From assembly GCA_963742725.1 (NCBI GenBank), contig CAVUMX010000003.1:496001-560000 (forward strand): a stretch of 64,000 nt of DNA, read 5' to 3'. The notes below the pieces were generated by a model that searched no databases, was not told the DNA's origin, and saw only the letters and a list, made by a program, of their open reading frames with translations. Shown here one piece after another: positions 39,326 through 46,953 of the stretch (the stretch's first letter is position 1; the number at the start of each line of letters is the position of its first letter). The position numbers and the translations under genes were made by a program. This DNA comes from CAVVAL01 sp963742725. GTDB lineage: Bacteria; Actinomycetota; Actinomycetes; Mycobacteriales; Cryptosporangiaceae.

Positions 39326-40490
39326 CGTCGTTGGGCGGGTACTTCAGGACGTACTGGTCGAGGGTGTCGGTGTTGAGCGCGGTGAACAGCTCCTCGGACT
39401 TGGCGATGTCTGGGATGAGCACGTCGCCGATGCCGGACACGTTGTCGTCGGCGGCGATCGGCAGCGTCAGGAACGTCAGGTTGGCGGGGCGCAGGTCCTT
39501 GAGGGAGTAGGCCAGGCGCTCGACGGGCATGCGGTTGTCGACGGTGACGGCGCCGGCGGCCGTCCGGATGAGCTTGTCGAACTTGACCGGGTTGCCGACG
39601 AAGCCGCCGCTCGTCACCTTGGTCGCCAGTGCGCGCATGTACTGCTGCTGCCGCTGCGCGCGGTCGAGGTCGCCACGGAGCAGACCCTTACGCTGCCGGA
39701 CGTAGTACTCCGCGAGCTGCGCGTCCAGGTGTAACCGGCCCGCCTTGAACGTGAGGCAGCGCCGCTTCTTGCCGCGCGTGTCCTCGCACGGCGTGGTGGG
39801 GTAGGGGCTGCTCGTCGGCAGGAACCGGTACGGGTCGTAGCTGGTCTTGTCGACCACCACGTCGACGCCGCCGACCAGGTCGGTCAGCTCGTGGATGGCC
39901 GCGAAGTCGACGATGACCGGGTAGTCGATCCGCCCGCCCGTGTAGTTGTTGATCGTCTGGACCAGGCGCGGCGCGCCGCCCTCCGAGAACGCCGCGTTGA
40001 CCTTGTTCTTGGCTCCTGGCCTGCCGTTCCGGTCGGCGATCCGGATGTAGCTGTCGCGCGGGACCGAGATCATGTACGCGCGGTTCATCGCCTTCGGGAC
40101 GTGCACGAGGATGATCGTGTCGCTGCGTTCGCCGCCGACCGCGGCGGCACTGCCGTCGGGGGTGTCCGGGTTGGCGTTGTCGCCGGCGCGGCTGTCCGAT
40201 CCGATCAGGAGGAACGTGAGCGGACCGTCCACCTTGGCCGGCGGGACCTTGCCGTTCTTGTTCTTCGCCGCCGCGCCGAGCAGATCCTTGCGCTGGACCT
40301 GGCCCTCGTACCGGTTCCCTACCACCTTCGCGCCGACGAACGTCGCCACGGACAGCAGCGTCAAGACAGAACCGATCGCCACCAGGGTCACGGCCCAGAC
40401 GGGGGAGCGGCGTGGCCGTTTCCGCTTGAACTTCGCCGGCCCGGCCACGCGTTCGGGCGCCGGGCTGCCCGTCGACTGATGTCTCGCCAT
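39309..40490 (-). CDS. LCP family (LytR-CpsA-Psr) cell-wall ligase
   Basis: This is a 393-residue membrane-anchored enzyme expected to attach teichoic acid or other glycopolymers to peptidoglycan. A basic cytoplasmic tail (residues 1-32) precedes one span (AVTLVAIGSVLTLLSVATF). The LCP domain shows LTFLLIGSDSRAGD, RSDTIILVHVPKAMNRAYMISVPRDS (short forms RSDTIILVHV and MISVPRDS) and a conserved Arg-rich segment RGDLDRAQRQQQYM that binds the pyrophosphate of the lipid-linked donor. The start is the ATG at 40490. A dispersed hairpin element lies 50 bases upstream. Confidence 0.93.
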   Translation of the reverse strand: MARHQSTGSPAPERVAGPAKFKRKRPRRSPVWAVTLVAIGSVLTLLSVATFVGAKVVGNRYEGQVQRKDLLGAAAKNKNGKVPPAKVDGPLTFLLIGSDSRAGDNANPDTPDGSAAAVGGERSDTIILVHVPKAMNRAYMISVPRDSYIRIADRNGRPGAKNKVNAAFSEGGAPRLVQTINNYTGGRIDYPVIVDFAAIHELTDLVGGVDVVVDKTSYDPYRFLPTSSPYPTTPCEDTRGKKRRCLTFKAGRLHLDAQLAEYYVRQRKGLLRGDLDRAQRQQQYMRALATKVTSGGFVGNPVKFDKLIRTAAGAVTVDNRMPVERLAYSLKDLRPANLTFLTLPIAADDNVSGIGDVLIPDIAKSEELFTALNTDTLDQYVLKYPPNDVTHGL

Positions 40491-40541
40491 ATTCCTACGA
40501 GCTAAGCACGCTCGCGCCAGCCCACCCGGCGTCGCCCCCCG

Positions 40542-40588
40542 CCCACCGGTGGGAAGGTGAAGCCTGGGTGCACGATCCCACCGGTGGG
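40542..40588. repeat. Dispersed hairpin element, copy 2
   Basis: Perfect 13-base arms CCCACCGGTGGGA (40542-40554) and TCCCACCGGTGGG (40576-40588) enclose a 21-base loop that shares 15 of 21 bases with copy 1 at 34186-34230, including GTG, CCTGG and a terminal CGA. Each arm is also nearly self-complementary (CCCACCGGTGGG). It follows the 36-residue gene and could terminate it. Confidence 0.75.
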
Positions 40589-40595
40589 GACTGCC

Positions 40596-40706
40596 CTACA
40601 GCGGTTCCTGGCCGCCGAGTTCCGCGACGATCTCACCGAGCAGGAACTCCGCGCTCAGGTCGTCCAGGAGGGCACGGATGTCGTGGCGATCGAGGCCGAT
40701 GTTCAC
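40596..40706 (-). CDS. Small 36-residue coupled protein
   Basis: A GTG overlapping the stop of the upstream gene by four bases (GTGA) opens a 36-residue frame beginning VNIGLDRHDIRALLDDLSAE and ending VAELGGQEPL. It is acidic and probably alpha-helical. The overlap geometry is the same as in real operons here, and a hairpin follows the stop. I do not recognise the family; it could be a small partner of the 140-residue protein before it. Confidence 0.45.
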   Translation of the reverse strand: MNIGLDRHDIRALLDDLSAEFLLGEIVAELGGQEPL

Positions 40707-41125
40707 ACGCGCTCCAGGGCGCCGCGGGTGATGAACACGCCGCGCCGGCGGAAGGAGGACGGCGATTCGACGAGCGCGCGGGGATGCAGGCCGCGGAGTT
40801 CGGTGACGAACCACCACGGCACCGCCTCGTCCTCGGACTCGCGTACCCAGGCCGGCACCGTCCAGCCGTCGCGACGAGCCAGGTACTCGGCCAGCGCGAC
40901 GAAGGCGGCATCGACGCGGACGTCGCTGGTGGACGCCGGAGCGTCGTGCCACATCCGTTCCGCGGCAGTCGCGCCCTCGTGCCGCAGCATGCTCTCGTAG
41001 TCGTCGAGCAGTTGCGCCACGGCGAACCGCCACACCTTCGTCAACGGTTGGCGGGCAGCCAGGATGGCCGCCGCCGCGTCGACGGCGTCGTTCACCGTCT
41101 GGAACGAAGCGAACCGGTTCGCCAC
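40703..41125 (-). CDS. Hypothetical cytoplasmic protein
   Basis: This 140-residue soluble protein opens MANRFASFQTVNDAVDAAAA and contains WRFAVAQLLDDYESMLRH, RRDGWTVPAWV and PWWFVTELRGLHPRALVESP. The C-terminal part, with Trp-Trp-Phe-Val and FRRRGVFI, resembles the C-terminal region of small actinobacterial proteins found in toxin-antitoxin-like or phage-defence pairs, but I cannot assign a family. The start is uncertain between a GTG at 41125 and a TTG at 41134. It lies in a same-strand run after the VOC gene and is coupled to the 36-residue frame. Confidence 0.6.
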   Translation of the reverse strand: MANRFASFQTVNDAVDAAAAILAARQPLTKVWRFAVAQLLDDYESMLRHEGATAAERMWHDAPASTSDVRVDAAFVALAEYLARRDGWTVPAWVRESEDEAVPWWFVTELRGLHPRALVESPSSFRRRGVFITRGALERV

Positions 41126-41141
41126 CGAGACCAACGCTCCG

Positions 41142-41555
41142 TCAGGGTTGGGGCTGGGTGATGTTGACCATCCACGCGACCCCGAACTTGTCCGCGCATG
41201 CCCCGAACTCGTCGCCCCACATCTGCTTCTCCAGCGGGACCGTGACGGTGCCGCCCTCGGACAGCTTCTCCCAGTAGCCGCGCAGCTCGTCGCCGTCGTC
41301 GCCGCTGAGGCTCACGGTGAAGGTGTTGCCCGGCTGGTGCTCCGCGCCGGGCTGCATGTCGGAGCCCATGAGCGTGAATCCGCTGGGGGTTTCGAGCTGG
41401 CCGTGCATGATCTGGTTGGCCAGCGCGGGGTCGTCGTTGCCGTACTCGCCGAAGGTGTTCAGGGTCAGCGTGCCGCCGAGGACCTGCTGGTAGAACTCCA
41501 TGGCTTGCCGGGCGTTGCCGTCGTAGTTGATGTACGGGTTGAGACGAGTGGCCAC
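41142..41555 (-). CDS. PhnB-like VOC protein
   Basis: This 137-residue protein of the PhnB/3-demethylubiquinone-methyltransferase-like VOC group has the typical start LNPYINYDGNARQAMEFYQ and middle YGNDDPALANQIMHGQL, and ends WMVNITQPQP. The function is unknown in most species. I start at the GTG at 41555 because AAGGAG lies 7 bases upstream; the frame extends 15 codons further without a ribosome-binding site. It follows the DoxX-like gene by 10 bases. Confidence 0.87.
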   Translation of the reverse strand: MATRLNPYINYDGNARQAMEFYQQVLGGTLTLNTFGEYGNDDPALANQIMHGQLETPSGFTLMGSDMQPGAEHQPGNTFTVSLSGDDGDELRGYWEKLSEGGTVTVPLEKQMWGDEFGACADKFGVAWMVNITQPQP

Positions 41556-41565
41556 GAGATGCTCC

Positions 41566-42048
41566 TTAGCGTTCGTGAGACAGCTCCACCCTAGGCTCAT
41601 TTCGCCTGCGTACGTAGGACACGACGACGGCGAGTGTCGCGGCCAGGAAGACGATCTGGAGCAGCGTGCGGGGGAGGAGTGCGTCGTCGGCGCGGCCGGT
41701 GAGGTCTTCGAGCGCGGTGTGGACGTTGGCCGGGAACATGGCGACGAGCAGGAGGGTGAGGCCGCCGGCCGCCCAGGGCGCCGTGCGCCGCCACAGCAGC
41801 CCGGCCGCTCCGGCCAACTCCAGCAAGCCGGTGATCGTGACGAGCAGGTCCGGCCTCGGGAGGGCCGGCGGGACCATGGCGATCAGGTCCTCACGCATCC
41901 AGACGAAGTGCACCGTGCCGGTCAGGACGAACATCGCCGCGAGCCCGCCCCGCAGCGCCACCGGCCACGGGCGCAGCCGCCGCACGCCGGCGGCGCCCAG
42001 GCCGAGAAGTGCCAGCGTGACGACGACGAGAACGATCAGCGGTTCCAC
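41566..42048 (-). CDS. DoxX-like integral membrane protein
   Basis: This 160-residue inner-membrane protein has four or five spans, in the pattern of DoxX/DUF417-like proteins: GGLAAMFVLTGTVHFVWMRED, then TITGLLELAGAAGLLW and LTLLLVAMFPANVHTALEDL (given as short runs). The HFVW and FPANVH motifs are typical. The role is probably redox- or stress-linked, by family only. The GTG at 42048 is preceded by TGGAGG. A 12-base inverted repeat lies 20 bases upstream, between this gene and the MarR gene, so the MarR protein probably controls it. Confidence 0.78.
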   Translation of the reverse strand: MEPLIVLVVVTLALLGLGAAGVRRLRPWPVALRGGLAAMFVLTGTVHFVWMREDLIAMVPPALPRPDLLVTITGLLELAGAAGLLWRRTAPWAAGGLTLLLVAMFPANVHTALEDLTGRADDALLPRTLLQIVFLAATLAVVVSYVRRRNEPRVELSHER

Positions 42049-42067
42049 GAGAAGCCTCCAGGAATAG

Positions 42068-42103
42068 ATAGTGACACTCGCCAATAGTGGAGAGTGCGAC
42101 TAT
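42068..42103. promoter_or_regulatory. Inverted repeat before DoxX-like gene
   Basis: ATAGTGACACTC at 42068-42079 and GAGTGCGACTAT at 42092-42103 are inverted copies of ATAGT-NN-CACTC around a 12-base spacer. It is placed as an operator for the DoxX/VOC transcript. It differs in sequence from the sites at 42553 and 42593, so a different regulator may bind it. Confidence 0.5.
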
Positions 42104-42108
42104 CCATG

Positions 42109-42534
42109 TCAACCCTTTATGGCCCGGACGAACGCCGACAGCCCCACGACCAGCGCGTCCTGCTCCTCCGGGGTCATCGTCGCGACCCACCGCGAGTACT
42201 GCTCGTGGAAACCGGACGCCATCCCGGCGTGCGTCGCCCTGCCGTGGTCGGTCAACCGGAGTCGGTAGAGCCGCCGGTTCGACTCGTCGCGCTCACGGAC
42301 CAGCAGCCCCTTGCGCTCCATCTCGGCGGCCATCCGGCTGACCGAGCTCTTCTCCAGGTGGAGGCGCTCGGCCAGGTCCCGCTGCGACAGGGGGGTGTCC
42401 GTGTCCAGCTCGTGTAGTGCGAACGCCTGCGACATGGATATCGCCTGCCCGGGAACCAGGGCGTCGGGCTGCAACATGCCGCTGGCCCGCAAGAACTCCA
42501 TGAACAGGTGGTGGAGGCGGTGCGCCGAATCCAC
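42109..42534 (-). CDS. MarR family regulator
   Basis: This 141-residue winged-helix protein has the MarR core LSQRDLAERLHLEKSSVSRM and wing RDESNRRLYRLRLTDHG. It probably acts as a dimeric repressor released by a small phenolic or oxidant. I take the GTG at 42534 because GGAGG is 8 bases upstream; the ATG at 42540 lies only one base past that site. The gene is divergent from a methyltransferase, and two GTTGCA-type palindromes fill the space between them. Confidence 0.85.
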   Translation of the reverse strand: MDSAHRLHHLFMEFLRASGMLQPDALVPGQAISMSQAFALHELDTDTPLSQRDLAERLHLEKSSVSRMAAEMERKGLLVRERDESNRRLYRLRLTDHGRATHAGMASGFHEQYSRWVATMTPEEQDALVVGLSAFVRAIKG

Positions 42535-42552
42535 GAGCATTCCTCCCCGATG

Positions 42553-42607
42553 GTTGCATGATGCAACTCTGGCCCCGTATCGTGAACTGATGGTTGCAGG
42601 CTACAAC
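42553..42607. promoter_or_regulatory. Two MarR-type operators
   Basis: GTTGCATGATGCAAC at 42553-42567 is a perfect 15-base palindrome. GTTGCAGGCTACAAC at 42593-42607 is a weaker copy; both lie in the frame ATG-G...CTNT. The centres are 40 bases apart, about four helical turns. They lie between the divergent MarR and methyltransferase genes. Confidence 0.7.
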
Positions 42608-42623
42608 TTTTGAGGGGTGAGTC

Positions 42624-43199
42624 ATGCAGATCTTCCACGGCAACGCGCCGCACGCGTTCCAGGGGCGTTCCAGCCGGTTCTACAACCTTGTCGCCCGTAC
42701 GGTCCTTCGCCGCGTCTACCGGAATCTGGCCCGGGACATCGCCGCCGACGCGCCCCCTGACGCGGCCGTCCTCGACGTCGGCACCGGCCCGGGTGTGCTC
42801 CTCGTCGAGCTGGCACGGTTGCGTCCCGACCTCGCGCTGACCGGCCTCGACCTGTCGCCGGACATGGTCGCCGCCGCCTCGAAGAACCTCGGCGCGCGGG
42901 GGACCGTCCAGGTCGGCGACGTCACCGACCTCCCGTTCGCCGACGGCTCGTTCGACCTGATCGTGTCGTCGCTCAGCCTCCACCACTGGGAAGACCCCGA
43001 AGCTGCCGTCCCGCAGCTCGCACGGGTGTTGCGTCCGGGCGGCGCCGTCCGCATCTACGACTTCCGGGCCGCGCCGTTCGACACGCTCAGCGCGACAGCA
43101 CGCGAACGATCTCTTTTCTCCGGACGGTCCCCGCAGCGCAGTTCCGTCCGCTCCGGTGTTCCGTTCTTCCCGCCGTTCGTCCGGTTCGTACTGTCGTAA
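42624..43199 (+). CDS. Class I SAM-dependent methyltransferase
   Basis: This 191-residue cytoplasmic methyltransferase has the SAM motif VLDVGTGPGVLLVEL, then TGLDLSPDMVAAA, FDLIVSSLSLHHWEDP and LRPGGAVRIYDF. The first part, FHGNAPHAFQGRSSRFYN, is typical of UbiE-like enzymes. GAGGGG precedes the ATG. The C-terminus after RIYDFRAAP is short and Arg/Ser-rich. Just past the stop another frame reads RWTGERLVLRTVRPANLL to a stop at 43273, so the end may be altered by a frameshift near 43195; this is uncertain. It is probably under the MarR protein encoded divergently. Confidence 0.83.
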   Translation: MQIFHGNAPHAFQGRSSRFYNLVARTVLRRVYRNLARDIAADAPPDAAVLDVGTGPGVLLVELARLRPDLALTGLDLSPDMVAAASKNLGARGTVQVGDVTDLPFADGSFDLIVSSLSLHHWEDPEAAVPQLARVLRPGGAVRIYDFRAAPFDTLSATARERSLFSGRSPQRSSVRSGVPFFPPFVRFVLS

Positions 43200-43307
43200 C
43201 CCGGTGGACGGGCGAGCGCCTGGTTCTGCGTACCGTGCGGCCCGCCAACCTGCTCACCTTCTACCTGCCGTAGCCATTGACCGTCGCCGCCTGGCCGGGC
43301 ATGCTTT

Positions 43308-43339
43308 CTCTATTGTCCTAGTGTCATAGGACAATAGAG
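43308..43339. promoter_or_regulatory. Perfect inverted repeat, GntR operator
   Basis: CTCTATTGTCCTA at 43308-43320 and TAGGACAATAGAG at 43327-43339 are perfect 13-base inverted repeats around GTGTCA. It lies immediately before the GntR-ABC operon and should be the autoregulatory site of the YtrA-type repressor. Confidence 0.75.
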
Positions 43340-43350
43340 AGGTGGCGACG

Positions 43351-43758
43351 GTGATCGAGTTCCATCTGGACGGCCACTCGAAGGTCGTCCCGTATCTCCA
43401 GCTGGTGCAGCAGGTGAAGCAGTCGCTGCGGCTCGGCCTGCTCGATCCGGGGGATCAGCTGCCCAAGGTGCGCGAGGTGGCGCACTCCCTCGCCATCAAC
43501 CCGAACACCGTGCTCAAGGCGTACCGGCAGCTGGAGGCCGAAGGCCTGGTCGAGGGGCGGCCGGGGGTGGGCACGTTCGTGCTGCGCTCGCTCGCCGGCC
43601 CGTCCCTCGCAAGCCAGGGCGCCTTGCGCGGCGAGTTGGTCGGCTGGCTGCGGAAGGCGCGCACAGCCGGGTTGGAGCAGGAGGACGTCATCGCCCTCGT
43701 GGAGACGACCCTGCGGGCCACATTTCAAGAAGACGGATCTCAGGAGGGAATAGCGTGA
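43351..43758 (+). CDS. GntR family regulator, YtrA subfamily
   Basis: This 135-residue regulator has an N-terminal winged helix (about 10-80: YLQLVQQVKQSLRLGLLDPG, with LPKVREVAHSLAINPNTVLK as the recognition region) and only a short C-terminal helix part, as in the YtrA subgroup that controls ABC operons. I choose the GTG at 43351 because GAGAGG lies 8 bases upstream and family members start MIEF; a GTG at 43342 is possible. It overlaps the ATPase gene by four bases. A perfect inverted repeat directly upstream implies autorepression. Confidence 0.88.
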   Translation: MIEFHLDGHSKVVPYLQLVQQVKQSLRLGLLDPGDQLPKVREVAHSLAINPNTVLKAYRQLEAEGLVEGRPGVGTFVLRSLAGPSLASQGALRGELVGWLRKARTAGLEQEDVIALVETTLRATFQEDGSQEGIA

Positions 43759-44636
43759 GCACCGCGCTGGAAACCAGCGGCCTGGGCAAACGGTACGGAC
43801 GGGTCTGGGGCCTGCGGGACTGCACGTTGACCGTGCCCACCGGGCGGGTCGCCGCGCTGGTCGGCCCGAACGGCGCCGGCAAGACCACGCTGCTGCACCT
43901 CGCCGTCGGCCTGCTCCGTCCGGACGCCGGTGAGGTCCACGTGCTCGGCCAGCCGCCGGCCGCCGCGCCGGGCCGGGTGGGCTTCGTCGCGCAGGACACC
44001 CCGCTGTACGGCGACTTCACGGCCACCGAGCTGATCACCATGGGCGGCAAGCTGAACAGCCGGTGGGACCGCGAACTGGCCACGAAGCGCCTGCGCCAGG
44101 TCGGTGTCCCGCTCGACCGCCGCGTCGAGAAGCTCTCCGGCGGGCAGCGTGCCCAGGTGGCACTGTCGCTCGCGCTGGCGAAACGTCCGGACCTGCTGCT
44201 GCTCGACGAACCGGTGGCGAGCCTCGACCCCTTGGCCCGCCGCGAGTTCCTGCAGGCGCTGATGGGCAGCGTCGCCGACGACGGCACCACGATCCTGCTC
44301 TCCTCGCACCTGCTCGCCGACCTCGAACGGGTCTGCGACTACCTCGTCGTGCTGCGGTCGGCGCGCGTCCAGGTGCTCGGCGCAGTGGAAGACCTGCTCG
44401 CCAGCCACAAGCTTCTGATCGGACCGCGCCGCGAGCCGCCCGGCGCGGCGACCGTCATCCGGGCCAGCCACACCGACCGGCAGTCGACGTTGCTGGTTCG
44501 CGCCAAGGGGCCGATCCACGACCCGGCCTGGTCGGTGCACGACGTCTCGCTGGAGGACCTGGTGCTGGCATACCTCGCCGACGCCTCCGCCGGCACGCTG
44601 CCCGGCCCGGCGAGGCTCAAGGTGACGGGGTCATGA
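43755..44636 (+). CDS. ABC transporter ATPase (YtrB/CcmA type)
   Basis: This 293-residue ATPase has Walker A GPNGAGKTT, a Q-loop near FVAQDTPLYGD, the signature LSGGQRAQVALSLAL and Walker B LLLLDEPVASLDPLARREF. The C-terminal 80 residues are a variable extension. It works with the membrane protein whose gene overlaps by four bases (ATGA) as an exporter of a lipid, peptide or antibiotic, as is typical of YtrA-controlled operons. The substrate is not known. Confidence 0.9.
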   Translation: MSTALETSGLGKRYGRVWGLRDCTLTVPTGRVAALVGPNGAGKTTLLHLAVGLLRPDAGEVHVLGQPPAAAPGRVGFVAQDTPLYGDFTATELITMGGKLNSRWDRELATKRLRQVGVPLDRRVEKLSGGQRAQVALSLALAKRPDLLLLDEPVASLDPLARREFLQALMGSVADDGTTILLSSHLLADLERVCDYLVVLRSARVQVLGAVEDLLASHKLLIGPRREPPGAATVIRASHTDRQSTLLVRAKGPIHDPAWSVHDVSLEDLVLAYLADASAGTLPGPARLKVTGS

Positions 44637-45616
44637 TCTGGCTGACGTGGCGCCAGCACCGCAAGCAGGCGCTGTTCGCCGTCATCGGGCTGGTCGTGCT
44701 CGCCGGTCTGATACTGCCGACCGGCCAGCGGATGCACACCGCGTTCGACCGCGACGTGGCCGGTTGCCTCCGCGCGGAAGGACGCGCCGCGCTGGTGCAG
44801 CACGCGGACGCCGGCTACCAGGCCTGCCGCACGGCGGCCGAGCAGTTCAACTCGCAGTACTCAGCCCTGACGCTGCTCGCCGTCCTGTTCGCGCTCCTGC
44901 CGCTGTTCGTCGGGCTGTTCTTCGGCGCGCCGCTGGTCGCGCGCGAGGTCGAGCAGGGGACCCACCGTCTGGTGTGGACCCAGGGCGTGACCCGGCTTCG
45001 GTGGGCACTGGTCAAGTTCGGCCTGGTCGGCGGCGGTGTGCTGGTCCTCGCGGCCGGCTACGCCGCGCTACTCACGTGGTGGACCGAGCCGTTGAGCCGC
45101 GTCAACGGCCGCATCGCCCCGCCGATGTTCGACCTCCAGGCCGTGACCACTCTGGGCTACACGCTGTTCGCCGTCGCGCTGGGCATCTTCGCCGGGACGA
45201 TGTGGCGCAAGGTGCTGCCCGCTATGGCCGTCACGCTCGTCGGCTTCCTCGGCCTCCGCGCGTTCGTGACGCTGGTCGCGCGGGCCCGGTACCAGCCGAC
45301 GGAGAAGTACCAGGCCCTCGTCACCAGCGAGACCGTGCCGAACCAGCTCCACGGCGACTGGACCCACAGCCAGAGCGTGCACGCCGCGAGCGGGCGGCGG
45401 ATCGCGACCAACAGCCAGGTCATCTGCGGCGATGTCCCGGCGGGTGAGCCGGACCCCTGCGTGGAGATGTACGGCGAGGGCGCCTACAACCTGCTCGTCT
45501 ACCAGCCGGCCGACCGGTTCTGGCAGTTCCAGGCCATCGAGACGGGCCTGTTCGTGGGGCTCGCCGCCGTGCTGCTGGCGCTGGCCATCCACCAGGTACG
45601 CCGCCGCATCACCTAG
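44633..45616 (+). CDS. ABC transporter permease
   Basis: This 327-residue membrane protein has six spans: one near residues 13-30, two in the segment LTLLAVLFALLPLFVGLFFG and VGGGVLVLAAGYAALL, two around LGYTLFAVALGIFAG and LPAMAVTLVGFLGL, and one at the C-terminus (GLFVGLAAVLLALAI). Two external loops carry Cys residues, and VAREVEQGTHRLVWTQGVTR is typical of ABC-2 type permeases linked to YtrA regulators. It starts at the ATG overlapping the ATPase stop. It is expected to form an efflux complex with that ATPase. Confidence 0.88.
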   Translation: MIWLTWRQHRKQALFAVIGLVVLAGLILPTGQRMHTAFDRDVAGCLRAEGRAALVQHADAGYQACRTAAEQFNSQYSALTLLAVLFALLPLFVGLFFGAPLVAREVEQGTHRLVWTQGVTRLRWALVKFGLVGGGVLVLAAGYAALLTWWTEPLSRVNGRIAPPMFDLQAVTTLGYTLFAVALGIFAGTMWRKVLPAMAVTLVGFLGLRAFVTLVARARYQPTEKYQALVTSETVPNQLHGDWTHSQSVHAASGRRIATNSQVICGDVPAGEPDPCVEMYGEGAYNLLVYQPADRFWQFQAIETGLFVGLAAVLLALAIHQVRRRIT

Positions 45617-45626
45617 CCCACCGCCG

Positions 45627-46013
45627 TCACTTGGTGGCGTCGTAGGCGGCGATGGCGCGCTTGCCGGCCCGCATCCGCCACGCCTGCTCCAGCAGCGCCC
45701 GGATCTCCGCCCAGTCGGGTTCGACCTCGTGCATCTCGACCCCGACCCAGTGCCGCACGTACGCCGGACGGAAGTAGCGCTCGGGGTCGGCGGCCATCAG
45801 GGTCTCCAGCTCGCCGGGCGGCGCCTTGACGGCCACTGTGAGCCGCCCGTCGCCGTGGTGGTCGACCAGGAGCCACGCGATCCGCTGGCGCCGGAGCATG
45901 AAGCCGGTGTGGCCCCATCCGTCCTCGATCTCGATGCCGGGCAGGTCTGCGACCAGTTCGACGAGCCGCTCGCGGACCCGCTCGACGTCCTCACCCGTCC
46001 ACGTGCCAGTCAT
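45627..46013 (-). CDS. MmcQ/YjbR family protein
   Basis: This 128-residue protein of the MmcQ/YjbR (double-wing DNA-binding-like) family shows IEDGWGHTGFMLRRQRIAWL at the front, LTVAVKAPPGELETLMAADP in the middle and FRPAYVRHWVGVEM towards the end. The role is unproven; the fold is similar to CyaY/transposase C-terminal domains. It is convergent with the ABC operon, 10 bases past its stop. Confidence 0.85.
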   Translation of the reverse strand: MTGTWTGEDVERVRERLVELVADLPGIEIEDGWGHTGFMLRRQRIAWLLVDHHGDGRLTVAVKAPPGELETLMAADPERYFRPAYVRHWVGVEMHEVEPDWAEIRALLEQAWRMRAGKRAIAAYDATK

Positions 46014-46094
46014 GGCGCCACAGTAGATCCGGGCACCGACAAAAGCGCCTTTCAGCCAGGCGGAATGGGCTGATATCGGGAAAGACCGAAACGC

Positions 46095-46123
46095 TTGTTG
46101 GAATGCCGCGGCGTCGCTACGCT
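46095..46123 (+). promoter_or_regulatory. Promoter before DUF4360 gene
   Basis: TTGTTG at 46095-46100 and TACGCT at 46118-46123 are separated by 17 bases, the ideal spacing for a housekeeping promoter. This leaves a leader of roughly 130 bases before the ATG at 46261, in which I see no clear further element. Confidence 0.5.
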
Positions 46124-46260
46124 TCTCGTTCTGAGATCGACCTCACACGCCAGTTGGCACCAACCCCGCCGGGCGACACCGCCGCGACATGCCGGGTGGA
46201 GTCACGTCCGTGCCGGGCTCATCGGCAGCGCATCCACTGCGTTTCGACGGGAGGCATCTC

Positions 46261-46911
46261 ATGTCCTTCAAGCTGGGCGGCGCGCGGCGCGCTCTGCTCC
46301 TCGCATCCGCCACGACGGTGGCCCTGCTCTTACCCGGCGCCGCTCACGCGTCCGATCAGGCGCCGCCTGACCAGGTCACGATCCTGGACACCACGTCCAA
46401 CGGTTCGGGTTGCGTCGGCAATACCGCGGAGGTGACGGTCCTGCCCCGCAACGCCGGCTTCACCGTGACGTACCACAGCGAGTACCTCGCGCACGCGGGC
46501 GTCGGCGCCGAGCCGACCGATTTCCGGAAGAACTGCCAGGTCAGCCTCACAGTCGACCGTCCGGAGGGCTGGACCTTCGCCATCGCCTCCGGCCGGCACC
46601 GCGGGTTCGCGAACCTGCCCGAGGGTGCGACCGGACTGCAGCGGTGGCTCCACTACTTCCAGGGCACCAGCCCGACCCGGATCGCCGACCACCGCTTCGC
46701 CGGCCCGTTCCGCGACTACTGGCGCACGGCCGACTGGTTCTCGCCGGGCGAGCGGCTGTGGGCACCATGCGACTCCGAGCGGAACCTCAACGTCAACACG
46801 GAGCTGCGGGTCACCGCCGGCCCGTCCGGCACCGCGACCGTGATGGCGCCGGACTGGTCCGACGACGAGGTCGACGCCTCGTACCGCTTCGTCTGGAAGC
46901 GCTGCGAGTAG
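46261..46911 (+). CDS. Secreted DUF4360 protein
   Basis: This 216-residue secreted protein has a signal peptide (1-30, cut at AHA) and a DUF4360 domain: GSGCVGNTAEVTVLPRNAGF, RKNCQVSLTVDRPEGWTFAI and RGFANLPEGATG are hallmarks, with paired Cys. The C-terminal FVWKRC matches the family end. The function is unknown; members are common in actinobacteria and fungi. The ATG at 46261 is preceded by GGGAGG, so I reject the longer frame starting at 46189. A strong hairpin follows. Confidence 0.88.
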   Translation: MSFKLGGARRALLLASATTVALLLPGAAHASDQAPPDQVTILDTTSNGSGCVGNTAEVTVLPRNAGFTVTYHSEYLAHAGVGAEPTDFRKNCQVSLTVDRPEGWTFAIASGRHRGFANLPEGATGLQRWLHYFQGTSPTRIADHRFAGPFRDYWRTADWFSPGERLWAPCDSERNLNVNTELRVTAGPSGTATVMAPDWSDDEVDASYRFVWKRCE

Positions 46912-46918
46912 CGCTCAC

Positions 46919-46953
46919 GCGAACGCCCGCCCTCGACCAGGGCGGGCGTTCGC
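46919..46953 (+). terminator. Hairpin after DUF4360 gene
   Basis: A perfect 15-base stem (GCGAACGCCCGCCCT at 46919-46933 with 46939-46953) has a 5-base loop and lies 8 bases past the stop. Confidence 0.8.
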
